A stretch of DNA of 64,000 nucleotides from Glycine soja (Eukaryota > Streptophyta > Magnoliopsida > Fabales > Fabaceae), in NCBI RefSeq assembly GCF_004193775.1, contig NC_041003.1, positions 29,998,263 to 30,062,262 on the forward strand. The letters are read 5' to 3'. Of this stretch, positions 44,308-56,320 are shown in pieces. Numbering within the stretch: the stretch's first letter is position 1; the number at the start of each line of letters is the position of its first letter. The notes beneath the pieces were generated by a model, which worked only from the letters and a program-made list of their open reading frames with translations, ran no database searches and was not told the origin of the DNA. The translations under genes were made by a program, and so were the position numbers.

Positions 44308-44927
44308 ATGAAAAATGAAAGGCGAGATTTTAACAAGCCACCACTCTTCAAGGGTGTAAGATATAACTACTGGAAACAAAGAATGATTGCATTCTTTGAA
44401 TCCTGTCATATTGACATGCTGGATGTAGTAGAGAATGGAAACAACATTCCCTATTATGACAATCTTAATGAGCCTCCAAGGGGAAGATGGAATGATGAGC
44501 AAAAGCAAAGACATCTATTGAACTCCAAAGCAATGAACTCCACAATGTGCCCCTTGTCTGAAGAAGAATACACAAAGGTTCATAGCTTTAAAAGCACTAA
44601 GGAAATATGGGACACTCTTATTATATCATATGAGGGTTTCACTAAGGTAAAACCAAACAAAATTGGTCTCTTTACTTGTTAATATGAGATGTTTACTATG
44701 GATTAAAATGAAGACATACAAAGTATGTTCGGACACTTTCAAACCATACTAAATGAACTTAAAGGTCTTGGTATGCCTTTTGATAACTATGATCATATCC
44801 ACAAAATCTTAAGAAGTTTGCCTAGACAATGGAGACCATAGGTAACTACGCTAAGAGCATCAAAGAACCTAGTCAATCTGTCCATTGAAGAACTTGTTGG
44901 TATCCTTAAAGTTCATGAAATTGAGCT
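44308..44927 (+). pseudogene. Copia C gag relic, N-terminal part
   Basis: The frame from 44308 (M-K-N-E-R-R) carries the copia gag start, with F-K-G-V-R-Y-N-Y-W-K-Q-R-M and later E-I-W-D-T-L. It stops at 44682. The reading continues past several stops (L-R-S-L-P-R-Q-W; S-I-E-E-L-V-G-I-L) to 44927. There Athila 2 is inserted; the gag resumes at 55043. The product would be a capsid protein; this copy is dead. Confidence 0.82.
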
Positions 44928-46040
44928 TGATCGAGGCCGTACTCGAATTAAATAAACATTAAAAATGCAGTATCTAGGAAGTGATCCTAGGTTGTCTCCC
45001 AACGAGCAATGGTCAACCAACGCTCATAATAGATAGTGATAAAACAATAATGAATTGGGGGGGGGGGGTTGTTTGTTTTTGTAATTTAAACAGCAAGCAA
45101 ATTTTAATTAGAAAATAACATAATTAAAGCATGTTGTTTCCCCTTGATTCACAAGCAAGTATCTTATCCTAGGTTATGATGATTTATCCCTAACCAGTTC
45201 AACAACTTAATCCAACCCTAAATTAAATTACTAAGCGAAAATTAACATAAGGCTATCATTATGTGATTAAGCAACACATACACCAATTAATCATGAACGA
45301 AACTGATCATTAAGCATGAACGTAAATTAAGCACAAAGACAATTAATCAAGCACTAAGCATGCATGGATTAATAGCAACAAATACAGAGTAATTGGTGAA
45401 GAGGAAAAATTGATCAGTATTCAATAGTAATAACAAAACCTCAAAGAGAGCTGTGCTTGATCCTCAAGAGAAAACAACGCTGGAGACTTAGCCTTCCATT
45501 AATTAGCAGAAAACGAAATTGTAGATTGAAGCAGAAACGAAATTGCAGAAAATGAATTTTATTCTACGTGAACAGTGTGCATGAACAATAATAAAAACTG
45601 AAATTGCCAAAACCCTAAAATTATTCTCCTCTCCAAAAAACTCCCTAAACTAAAACCCTGGTGCTGTTATATAGGTCCTCAGCCCCAAAGCTTACAAATC
45701 TATTTTAAGTCTAATCCCATAAACGAAATAAAATAAAATCTGAACAAGATAAGATAAGATTGGATGAAATAAAATCTAGATGAAATAAAATCTAGATGAA
45801 ATAAAATCTGGATAAGATAAGATTTGATAAAATAAAATTGTCTGCTCTCTTCAAGTCCAAGCCCAATTCCAGATTCAAGCCCAATTGCTTATAATTCTCC
45901 TGAAATTAAATTAAAAACACAAAATTAGTCAAGTAGGCCCAGATGATAAAACTGCATAATTAATTTGACAATTAAGACTAATTAGTAATTAAAATGGTGA
46001 CAAAAAGGGTTAAGAAATATGAGAAAATAATGACACATCA
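44928..46040 (-). repeat. Athila 2 3' LTR
   Basis: 1113 bp, from TGATCGAGGCCG to GACACATCA on the plus strand. It keeps a segment of about 23 bp near 45300, between two ATGAACG repeats, that the 5' LTR has lost. Confidence 0.92.
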
Positions 46041-47573
46041 AATCCCCCTACACTTAGCCTTTTGCACTCCTGGGCAAAATTAAAAAGCAAAGCAAGGAAC
46101 AAATCCAGAGACATTAAAGAGAAACAAACAAACACAAAATCAATTACATATTTCTCAATGAATCTCAAGGAATGGGCAACATCAAACACGTAGAGAGTTA
46201 AAGAATCATGACAATCATGAAAATCATCCAAGCATCTCAAACATGGCAAGATAGTCAATCAGCTCAAGAATGAAAAGTGATAAAGCCTCATAAGATATGC
46301 ACTCTATCTCTCAAGTGTCTAGGCTACTGTTTACTCTCAGAGCACCCATGAAAACAAACACCATATGGACTTGGCAAGACTCTAAAATTGACCACCACAC
46401 CACAAACACATGCATATGAGGATCAAAAGGACTTTTAAGGTTGTAATGGGGCCAAGGACAAGGTAGAGGAAAGTATGGGATAAGTAGCTAAAACCCAAAG
46501 GAATAGAGGAGCAATGGGGAATAAGTGAGAACTAAGAAAAAGTAGTAAACCCCAAAACCAAAATTAAAAATTAAGCATAAAAAGTAAACCCAAAACAAAG
46601 TCAACCAAGTCCTCAAACCAATCTAAGTCTTCAAACCAAGACCTCATGTATTCAACTTCATTCTTTTTCTGTTTTTTTTTTCATTTTTTTTAACGTGAAC
46701 AATAGCAATTGAAAGCAATTGAAAAATAAAGCAACAATTAGGCAATATATGTATATACATCAAGCATGGCCAAAATACATCATCAAGCATGGCCAACAAA
46801 AACATATCATCCAATGAAACATACCCCCCCACACTTATTCCCAAAACAATTCCAAAGCTCCAAAATTCCTTAAGGGTAGGGTGAGATCATGGTTTTTCAC
46901 TTAAGGCTTGTAATGAGCTTCAAAACAAAGAAAGGGGAACATAGACTCAAAGGGGATATCAAAGAAATTAATTTAAGGTAAGCTCATTTGGCTAGAGGCT
47001 TATAAGAACAAAATGCCTAAATCATCTCCCAACATGCATGTGAAGCAAGAAGTATCAACAAGAGTCAAGCCAAGGCTATTGTGCAAGCAATCAATGGGGC
47101 AAAACACACCGAATAAGATAGATGATGATGGCTTAAATTCTCACCAAGGGTAAATCTATCACTTCCAATTCGAACTTTCAAAACTAACTTGACATGCAGA
47201 GAAAAACAAGGATTTCAATTCACAAAATGCCAAGAAACTCCTATTTCAAAAACAATTACCCATTACCTGTACATAACTTATAATTCAAAGAGAAACATGC
47301 AATGTTGTACATAAAACATAAAACCAAAATAACAAAATTAACCTAGAAAACCTAAACAAATTAAACTAGAAAACCCAACAAAATTAATCTTGAATATCCA
47401 ACAAAATCAACAAAATTAAAGAACAATCTCTCTCCCCCCCCACACTTAAACAACACATTGTCCTCAATGTAGCACAATCACAAGATCAAGAGCAATCAAA
47501 ACAATCAATAAAATTGGACAAGTGCAATAAAAGTAAAGAAGGAGACAGAAAAAAAAAAAGAAAACTCCCTAAG
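46041..47573 (-). other. Athila 2 noncoding region between pol and LTR
   Basis: It contains three C-run plus ACACTTA motifs (46041-46057, 46824-46839, 47434-47448) at the same spacing as in Athila 1 and 3. No env frame is present. Confidence 0.7.
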
Positions 47574-50500
47574 TCATGGCAGAAGAGAAGTAGGGTGAAG
47601 TAAGGAGGTCTCCTCCACCACTACATCCACTAAGGAGGGATTTGTGAGGAATGGTTTCAGCCGGTGTCTATTGACCTTGAATCTCTTATCTGTGGATTCA
47701 CTTTTGATCTCAACTGTACCATAAGGAAAAACATTAGTCACCACAAAAGGACCAATCCACTTTGACCTCAACTTACCACTCATGAGTCTGAGCCTAGAGT
47801 TATACAATAAAACTTTCTGTCCAACCACGAAGTCCTTCTTAGCTATCAAGCTGTCATGGAACTTCTTGGTCTTCTCCTTGTAGAATTTGGAATTTTCATA
47901 GGCTTCTAAACGGATATCATCTAGCTCACTTAGCTGCAACTTCCTTTCCTCTCCAGCCTGATCAATAGAGAAGTTGTAGGTCTTTACAGCCTAGTAGGCT
48001 TTGTGCTCTATCTCTAAAAGAAGATGGCATGCCTTGCCAAAGACAACCCGATATGGCGACATTCCTATGAGTGCTTTGTAGGCAGTCTTATGCGCCCAAA
48101 GAGCATCATCCAGCCTAGTGCTCCAATCCTTTATGTTCGGCTGCACAATCTTCTCTAAGATCCTTTTTATCTCCCTGTTTGAAATCTCAGCCTGCCCATT
48201 AGTTTGGGGGTGGTAAGGTGTGGAAATTTTGTGCATGACCCCATACTTTTTGAGCAAGGCATACATGGATCTGTTACAAAAATGGGTGCCTTGATCACTA
48301 ACGATGGCTCTAGGGACTCCAAACCTGCAAAACAGATTAGATCTAACAAAATCCACAACAACCTTAGCATCGTTAGTTTTGGTGGGTTTGGCTTCCACCC
48401 ATTTTGAAACATAATCAACAACATGGAGAATATAAACAAAACCAAAAGAGACAAGGAAAGGCCCCATAAAATCTATACCCCAGACATCAAACACCTCACA
48501 GAATAACATGGGTATTGAGGCATTTGTTGTCTCCATGAAAGTGAGCCGCCTTTTCTCTGACAAGGCTCATAAGTGCTACAGATTCTCCACGTATCCTTGA
48601 AGATGGTGGGCCAATAGAAACCGCAGTCAAGCACCTTGCGAGCTGTCCTCTGTATGCCAAGATGGCCACCTGGTGCGAAAGAATGACAAAATTGCAAGAC
48701 TGAGTCAATCTCATGGTCTGGAATGCATCTCCTAATAACCTGGTCACTGCACAACTTCCACAAATAGGGGTCATCCCAAATATAATGCTTAGGATCGCTC
48801 TTAATGTTATCATTTTGAGCTTTAGATGCTAAGGGAGGAAAAATAGAAGCAACCAAATAATTCACAATATTAGAAAACCAGGGAGTGGGGAAGGAATCAA
48901 AAATACTATACAGAATGTACAAATGGTCATCCGGAAAATCATCCCGAATGGGTGGGTCCTCAGACACACGCTCAATCCTACTCAGATGGTCTGCCATGAG
49001 GTTCTGTGCACCGCTCCGATCATGAATCTCCAAATCAAACTCTTGGAGCCAAAACATCCACTTAATCAATCTAGGCTTTGATTCAGCCTTCTTCAATAGG
49101 TACTTTAGAGTTGCATGGTCAGTATATACAATAACACGAGTACCAAGTAATAAGAACGAAATTTCTCAAGAGCAAAAACTATCGCTAATAGCTCCTTCTC
49201 TGTGGTAGTGTAATTTTCTTGAGCCGCATCCAAAGTTCTGGAAGCGTAGTAGATCACCCGAGGCATCTTATCAATCTTTTGAGCAAGGACAGCCCCCAAT
49301 GCATAATTGGATGCATCGCACATTAGCTCAAATGGGGCTGTCCAATCAGGTGCCTGAATGATAGGGGTGGTAGTCACCGCACACTTGAGGCAATCAAAAG
49401 CCTCTTTACATCGGTCATCAAAATCAAACTCCACCTCCTTTTGTAGTAGATTGGATAGTGGAAGGGCCACTTTGCTAAAATCCTTGATAAAGCGCCTATA
49501 AAACCCTGCATGACCAAGAAAAGAACGAACCTCTCACACGCAAGAGGGGTAAGGCAATTGTGAAATAACATCTATTTTTGCAGGGTCTACCTCTATGCTC
49601 CTATTGGAAATGATATGCCCTAAAACTATACCTTGTTCTACCATGAAGTGACATTTTTCAAAATTCAGCACAAGGTTAGTTTCAATGCATCTACTAAGAA
49701 CTCTATCCAGACTATCCAAACATGTATTAAAAGAGGATCCATAAACAGTAAAATCATCCATAAACACCTCTATGCAACTCTCTAAAAAGTCACTGAAAAT
49801 GCTAAGCATACACTGCTGGAAGGTACCAGGGACGTTGCATAGGCCAAAGGGCATCCTCCTATAGGCAAAAGGGCCAAAGGGGCAGGTGAATGTGATCTTT
49901 TCTTGATCCTCAGGAGCAATATGAATTTGTAAATAACCAGAAAAAACCATCAAGAAAATAGTAATGAGACTTACCTGCTAAGTGCTCAAGCATTTGATCA
50001 ATGAATGGTAGGGGAAAATGATCTTTTCTGGTTACCTGATTCAGCCTCCTATTATTAATGCAGACCCGCCAGCTGTTTTGCACTCTTGTGGGGATAAGCT
50101 CATCCCTTTCATTCTTAATTACTGTGAGGCCTATCTTCTTAGGAACCACTTGGACTGGACTCACCCACTGGCTGCTACAAATGGGGTAGATGATTCCAGC
50201 TTGTAAGAGCTTGGTCACCTCCTTTTTCACCACATCTAGAATGACGGGGTTGAGTCACCGCTGTGGCTGCCTCACTGGCTTAGCTCCATCTTCTAAAAGT
50301 ATCCTATGCATGTAGGTAGATGGGCTAATACCAGGAATGTCTGCTAAAGTCCATCCAATGGCTTTCTTGTGCTTCTTGAGAACTAGCAACAACTTCTCCT
50401 CTTGCTCAGCAGCAAGGGAGGCAGAGATGATCACTGGAAATTTTTCCTTGTCCTCTAAGTAAGCATATTTGAGGGTTGCTGGTAAGGGCTTCAACTCTGG

Positions 50501-51304
50501 TGTGGGTGGTGGCTGAATAGTGGGAGGAACCAGGGTAGGAGAAGAAGAAGGTTCCTTAGCCTGTACCTCATAAAGCAAGTCAGAAGTATATGTACTTCTT
50601 GCAACATGGTTAGTGCATTCTGACTCTAAAAAATCGACATCAATAGGTACAACACCAGACTTAAATTCAAATTCACTCTCAGATTCAGATTCAATGCATA
50701 AGGAATGACAAGTATGCAGTTCAGATAAAAATGGATGTTTCCTACCATGAAGAACATAATCAAAATCAAACCTAAAATCATCAACAATCTAATCAATTAT
50801 CTCAGCACGAAAAACAAAATGATCCTCAGATGGATGTTTCATGGCATCAAGAATGTTAAAATGAACAACAATATCACCAAATTCCATAGATAATGTGCCA
50901 GCATAAACATCTATCTTGGTTCGGGTTGTTTTCATAAATGGCCTGCCTAAAATAATTGGAACTGAACCATGGGAAAATCCCTCTTCCATATTAAGAACAT
51001 AAAAATCAACAGGAAAAATAAGTTCAACAACCTGAACCAGCACATCCTCTATGAAACCTACGGGGTAAGCAGCACTTCTATTTGCCAAATGAATCACCAC
51101 ATCTGTAGATTGCAAAGGTCTAAGAGATAAAGAATTGAAAATGGACATAGGCATGGCACTAACTGATGCTCCTAAATCTAGCATGGCATTCTCAAATTTA
51201 CTGTTCCCAATAATGCAAGGTATACAAAAAGTACCTGGGTCCTTACATTTCTCAGGAATGTGAGGAACCGATTTACCTATCAATGCTGACACATTTCTAC
51301 CCAT
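47574..51304 (-). pseudogene. Athila 2 pol relic: PR, RT, RNase H, integrase
   Basis: 51304-50789 is protease, with D-L-G-A-S at the active site. 50578-49910 is the RT fingers and early palm, with stops. After a frameshift, 49953-49534 has the palm motif F-M-D-D. 49470-49105 is RNase H (C-D-A-S-N, then T-E-K-E-L-L). 49096-48473 continues through H-L-S-R and the integrase zinc site (C-H-S-F-A-P-G-G-H, then C-S-T-Y-E-P-C). 48563-47991 is the integrase core, with [15 protein letters not shown] and A-E-I-S-N-R-E. 47939-47574 is the integrase C-terminus. Gag to early RT lie in one frame with stops; three frameshifts follow (near 49930, 49100 and 48520). All domains are present in the order PR-RT-RH-IN typical of Gypsy. 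Not functional. Confidence 0.92.
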
Positions 51305-51367
51305 GCTAATCCTTTCATTGCCATTGAGCTTCCTTTTGTGGGTGCACGACTCCTTTAGAAACTTGGC

Positions 51368-53233
51368 TTATCTTGGAATCTGCTTGATGGCATCTAGCAG
51401 AGGTATGTTCACCTCTACTTTCCTGAAGGTCTCCAAGATCTCCTTTTCCGCTTCTTCCATTTTTTTGTTTGGAATTGCTCTAGGTGGGAATGGAAGAGGG
51501 ATAGGAGGCTGCTGTAAGTCAGAATTACTAGAAGAAGGTCCACCTGCATGAAAATTTTTGTTAGGAAGCTTTCTCTTTTGTTCAACTATCTCATCATCTT
51601 TTTCAGGTGTAGAATGAAGCTTGATAGGTTCAGGTGCTGCTACTGGTGGAGGCACTTGAATTTGGTTTCTAGGCCTCAAGGTGATGGCACTAACATTTTT
51701 TGGATTATGCACAGTTTGTGAAGGCAATTTGTCAGAATTTTGGGACTGAGCTTGGTTCAACTGAGTAGCCATCTGCCCCATCTGATTTGCCAGACTCTAA
51801 ATGGAGGCTCTTGTCTCTTTCTGAAATTTCATATTCTAGATGGTCATTTGCCTCACTAACTCTTCTAAGGAAGGTTGAGGAGGAGCCTCAGTTGCTTGTT
51901 GTCTTTGTTGTGACTGCTGCTATTGCTGCTAATGTATTGGAGGAGGAACATATGGCTTGCTTGGACCAGCAGCATTTTGGAAAATAGGGACAGGTTGTTG
52001 TTGTTGTGGAGGACTTGCCCATCTCAGATTTGGATGATTTCTCCAACCTGAATTGTATCTATTGCTTGAAAGATCATAATTATTCTCTTGTTGTTGGTTT
52101 TGTTGCTGAGGGGGTCAATTATAAATGTTTGCAGCATGAGCTTCAAGTTGCTCATTGACTCCAGATTGCTGCAAAGAAGGACAGAGATCTGTATGGTGAT
52201 CTGCAGAAGAACATAGATCATAGACTCTTGCAACAGGTGCAGATTTCTGATTCATGGCAAGCTGAGTTACTAGGTTAACCAAGGCATCAAGTTTTCCCTC
52301 AAGCTTTTTATTTTCAGTAGATGAAGATGAATCTGTGGCCACCTCATGGACTCCTCTAAGGACAATAACATCATTTCTTGCACTGAATTGTTGGGAGTTG
52401 GAAGCCATCTTCTCAATCAAATTCCTAGCCTCAGTAGGGGTCATATCACCAAGAGCTCCACCACTGGCAGCATCAATCATACTCCTATCCATGTTGCTAA
52501 GTCCCTCATAGAAATATTGAAGAAGAAGTTGCTCAGAAATCTGGTGGTGAAGATAGCTTGCACACAATTTCTTGAATCTTTCCTAGTACTCATACAAGCT
52601 CTCTCCACTAAGTTTCCTGATGCCTAAAATGTCTTTTCTGATGGCAGTGGTCCTAGATGCAGGGAAGAATTTCTCCAAGAACACCCTCTTAAGGTCATCC
52701 CAGCTCAAAATGGACCTAGGAGCAAGGTAGTATAGCCAATCTTTTGCCACTAGAGAATGAGGAAAAGCCTTTAGAAAGATATGATCTTCTTGGACATTAG
52801 GGGGCTTCATGGTGGAACAAACATTATGGAACTCCTTAAGATGCTTATGAGGATCTTCACCTGCAAGACCATGAAACTTGGGCAGCAAATGTATTAGTCC
52901 AGTCTTGAGAACATATGGAACACCCTCATCAGGATATTGAATGTGCAAACTTTCATAAGTGAAATCAAGTGAAGCCATCTCCCTAAGAGTCCTCTCACGA
53001 GGTTGAGGTTGAGCCATGTTCTCAGTATGAAAATTAGTAGTTGAATGCTAAAAATCAGAATATTCAGAATCACCAGCAACAGAATACTCAGAATGCTCAA
53101 AATACTCACAATGCTGACAATGCTCAAAATGCACAGAATGATCAGGATGCACACTATGCCTAACTAATCTATGAAAGGTTCTATCTATTTTAGGATCAAA
53201 GGGTTGTAAATCACTTGGATTTCCCCTAGTCAT
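51368..53233 (-). pseudogene. Athila 2 gag relic
   Basis: The start at 53233 encodes M-T-R-G-N-P. The gag domain is at 53017-52115, with L-P-K-F-H-G-L-A-G-E-D-P-H-K-H-L and a stop near 52580. A Cys/His cluster (C-S-S-A-D-H-H-T-D-L-C) lies near 52170. A Gln-rich segment (51900-52110) with stops follows. 51781-51368 contains S-A-I-T-L-R before protease. All pieces share one frame and are separated by in-frame stops, so decay was by point mutation rather than rearrangement. A small tandem repetition (ATTCTGAGTATT-like, 53040-53140) lies near the start. Confidence 0.88.
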
Positions 53234-53931
53234 TCACTATATGCAGCAAATAATGTGTTCTCAAACAAGCACCAGAGGAGGGTTAAAACTACAACTATAG
53301 TCAAATGATATCCAAATGAGCTGAAATTTTGTGAGCAACACCCTAAAATCATGAAAATATAGCACAAAAAATTCAAAACAAAAATTCAAAGTCTAACTAT
53401 GAAAACTACCTAAGCAAAGTTTAGAAAAATAGGACAATAATACTTGAAAAATAAAAAAAAAAAACTTAGTAAACGACTTATTTTTCGAGTTTGGGATACC
53501 CCAGCCAGCTAAAGCAAGTTGTTGAATATGGGAAAATTTTTTCTACCCCAAATGCATATATAATAATAGTCATTCTGATACCCGGAGCAAAAGTTATGGC
53601 CGTTTTAAGTTTTGCTAAAAATAAGTTCCCAAAATTTTTGTCTCTCTCAAATACTACTACACCAAGTGCTCCTGGTATTTTTCACACAAAATATGGATCA
53701 AAAGAAACTACCACACAAAAAATCAGCCAAAAATAACAACTCTAACTATCAAAACAAAAATTGCTAATTAAATTGCAAAATCAGTCGCTAATTCCCAGTC
53801 GCTAATCACTGTTCACAGCAAAACACCAACTAAATCAGTCGCTAAACAGTCGCTGACGCGACTTAAATGCAAAACAGAACGCTACACAAAACAAAACAAC
53901 TAAACACTATTATGAACCTTTGGCACACTGC
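53234..53931 (-). other. Athila 2 untranslated leader
   Basis: AT-rich leader between the primer site and gag start; it shares blocks with the Athila 1 leader. No gene. Confidence 0.7.
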
Positions 53932-53949
53932 TCCCCGGCAACGGCGCCA
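53932..53949 (-). other. Athila 2 primer-binding site (tRNA-Asp type)
   Basis: The minus strand reads TGGCGCCGTTGCCGGGGA exactly, 4 bp from the 5' LTR. Confidence 0.92.
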
Positions 53950-53953
53950 AATT

Positions 53954-55042
53954 TGATCGAGGCCGTATCCGAATCAAATAAACATTAAAAATGCAGTATC
54001 TAGGAAGTGATCATAGGTCGTCTCCCAATGAGCAATGGTCAACCAACATTCATAATTGATAGTGATAAAACAGTAAAGAATTGGGGGGGGGGATTGTTTG
54101 TTTTTGTAATTTAAATAGCAAGCAAATTTTAATTAGAAAATAACATAATTAAAACATGTTGTTTCCCCTTGATTCACAAGCAAGTCTCTTATCCTAGGTT
54201 ACGAGGATTTATCCTTAACCAGTTCAACAACTTAATCCAACCCTAAATTAAATTACTAAGCGAAAATTAACATAAGGTTGTCATTATGTGATTAAGCAAC
54301 ACATACGCCAATTAATCATGAACGTAAATTAAGCACAGAGACAATTAATCAAGCACTAAGCATGCATGGATTAATAGCAACAAATACAGAGTAATTGGTG
54401 AAGAGGAAAAATTGATCAATATTCAATAATAATAACAAAACCTTAAAGAGAGCTGTGCTTGATCCTCAAGAGAAAACAACGCTGGAGACTTAGGCTTCCA
54501 TTAATCGGCAGAAAACGAAATTGTAGATTGAAGCAGAAACGAAATTGCAGAAAACAAATTTTATTCTACGTGAACAGTGTGCATGAACAGTAATAAAAAC
54601 CGGAATTGCCAAAACCCTAAAATTATTCTCCTCTCCAAAAAACTCCCTAAACTAAAACCCTGGTGCTGTTATATAGGTCCTCAGCCCCAAAGCTTATAAA
54701 TCTATTTTAAGTCCAAGCCCATAAACGAAATAAAATAAAATCTGGACAAGATAAGATAAGATTGGATGAAATAAAATCTGGATGAAATAAAATCTACATG
54801 AAATAAAATCTGGATAAGATAAGATTTGATAAAATAAAATTGTCTGCTCTCTTCAAGTCCAAGCCCAATTCCGGATTCAAGCCCAATTTCTTATAATTCT
54901 CCTAAAATTAAATTAAAAATAGAAAATTAGTCAAGTAGGCCCAAATGATAAAACTGCATAATTAATTTGACAATTAAGGCTAATCAGTAATTAAAATGGT
55001 GACAAAAAGGGTTAAGAAATAGGAGAAAATAATGACACATCA
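53954..55042 (-). repeat. Athila 2 5' LTR
   Basis: 1089 bp. The TATA-like TATATAAC on the minus strand (about 54668-54676) is intact. It is shorter than its partner, mainly through a deletion of about 23 bp between short direct repeats. Confidence 0.92.
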
Positions 55043-56320
55043 GAGCTCCAACAAGATAATGAAGGAAAGAAAGGAAAGTAATTGGCACTTAGCGTCCAGA
55101 AAAAACTTCATTATCCAGAACTTCTTCGTCCAAATCATCATCCAAAGCATCATCAAAATCCATCTAATGATGAATCTAATGACTGATGAAGATGATGAGT
55201 TGTCATTCACCTAAAGAAATATCATAAAGATATAGAGAAACAACAACAGATCCAGATGAAAGAACTCATCCAAAAGGTTCTTCAAGGAAATAAGGGATAA
55301 TGAAAAGAGTCAAATCATCTGCTATGAGTGCAAGAACCTTAGACACTTCAAATCAAAATGCCCAGAACTAGAAAAGACCAAAGAGAAGAAGAAATCCTTC
55401 AAGTCAAAAGCAAGAAAATTCTTATGAGCACCTAGGAAGATCTAGATGACACAACATCTGAATAATCAGATTCAGAAAATGAAGAAGAGGTCGATCTTGA
55501 TAACCTTGAATATTTGGAACAAGCATATCATGAATAACTCCCAAACTCCTCCATTCTTTATTTATAAAAGATTTCTAAAAAAACTTACCAAAGATCATAT
55601 CCAACTTCAAAATGTTTATGAAGAAAAAAATGGTAGTTCTTTTAAATCTATTTCAATAAGCAATGATTTTTAAAAAGGACAAAATTCCGAAGTCCTGCTC
55701 CAACTTGAAAATGAACAACTATCCAAAGAAAAGGATATCTTATTATAGAACTTTCATGATTTAGAAACAAAAATTGAGGTAGTTCAAAATAAGTTGAAAG
55801 TACTTAAAGAGTTGCAAGATTAGCTTAATGAAGAAAGGTATGATCTTCAGACAAACCATGTTTTTCTACAAAAAGATTACGAAGATTTGGAAAATAGTAA
55901 AAATGATCTTTTTGAAGAAAGTGAGACACATAAAAGGTCTGTGAAAATCTTAAATGATAAGCTTGTGAGAAATTATGCCTTAAGAAAGCAACCTCAAGAT
56001 GTTGTAAAACTTCATTAGAAAATTGATACTCTAAAGGAAACCTTACCCAAATTTTTCAAAGGAACTGAATGTCTTGACAAGTTGTTAAGATATAAGAGTG
56101 GTTCTGTGAACAAATCTAGTCATGGTTACAGATTTATGAAGTTTGATCATGACGAGTTTGTTGTTGTCTTTTTTTTTTTTTGTAGGAAAGTTGGACACAA
56201 AACATGTAAGTGCAAGGACCTACCAAAGAGAGGCACATTGAATGCCTACAACACTAACAAAAGAGGACCCAAAAAGATTTGGATACCTAAAGAAACAACT
56301 TTGGATGATTACCCTAGATA
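55043..56320 (+). pseudogene. Copia C gag relic, C-terminal part
   Basis: It resumes after Athila 2. A zinc knuckle can be read at about 55320-55365 (C-Y-E-C-K-N-L-R-H-F-K-S-K-C; the Gly usual before His is Arg). An acidic E-N-E-E-E-V-D stretch follows, then a long coiled-coil region with several stops (55560-56050). A second knuckle (C-R-K-V-G-H-K-T-C-K-C) is at about 56183-56215. The K-K-I-W-I-P-K segment that normally precedes protease lies near 56265-56285. A stop falls at 56319-56321. No protease follows. The two-knuckle, coiled-coil layout is that of Sirevirus Gag. Confidence 0.8.

Larger units (their letters stand above)
44928..55042 (-). mobile_element. Athila-lineage Gypsy element (Athila 2), full length but decayed
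   Basis: The LTRs (44928-46040 and 53954-55042) flank a complete but interrupted gag-pol on the minus strand. The target duplication GAGCT is exact (44923-44927 and 55043-55047). The primer site is a perfect tRNA-Asp-type match. All pol domains can be read, across in-frame stops and at least three frameshifts. This is the most complete copy of its family here and the reference for Athila 1 and 3. It is inserted in the Copia C gag. Confidence 0.95.
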
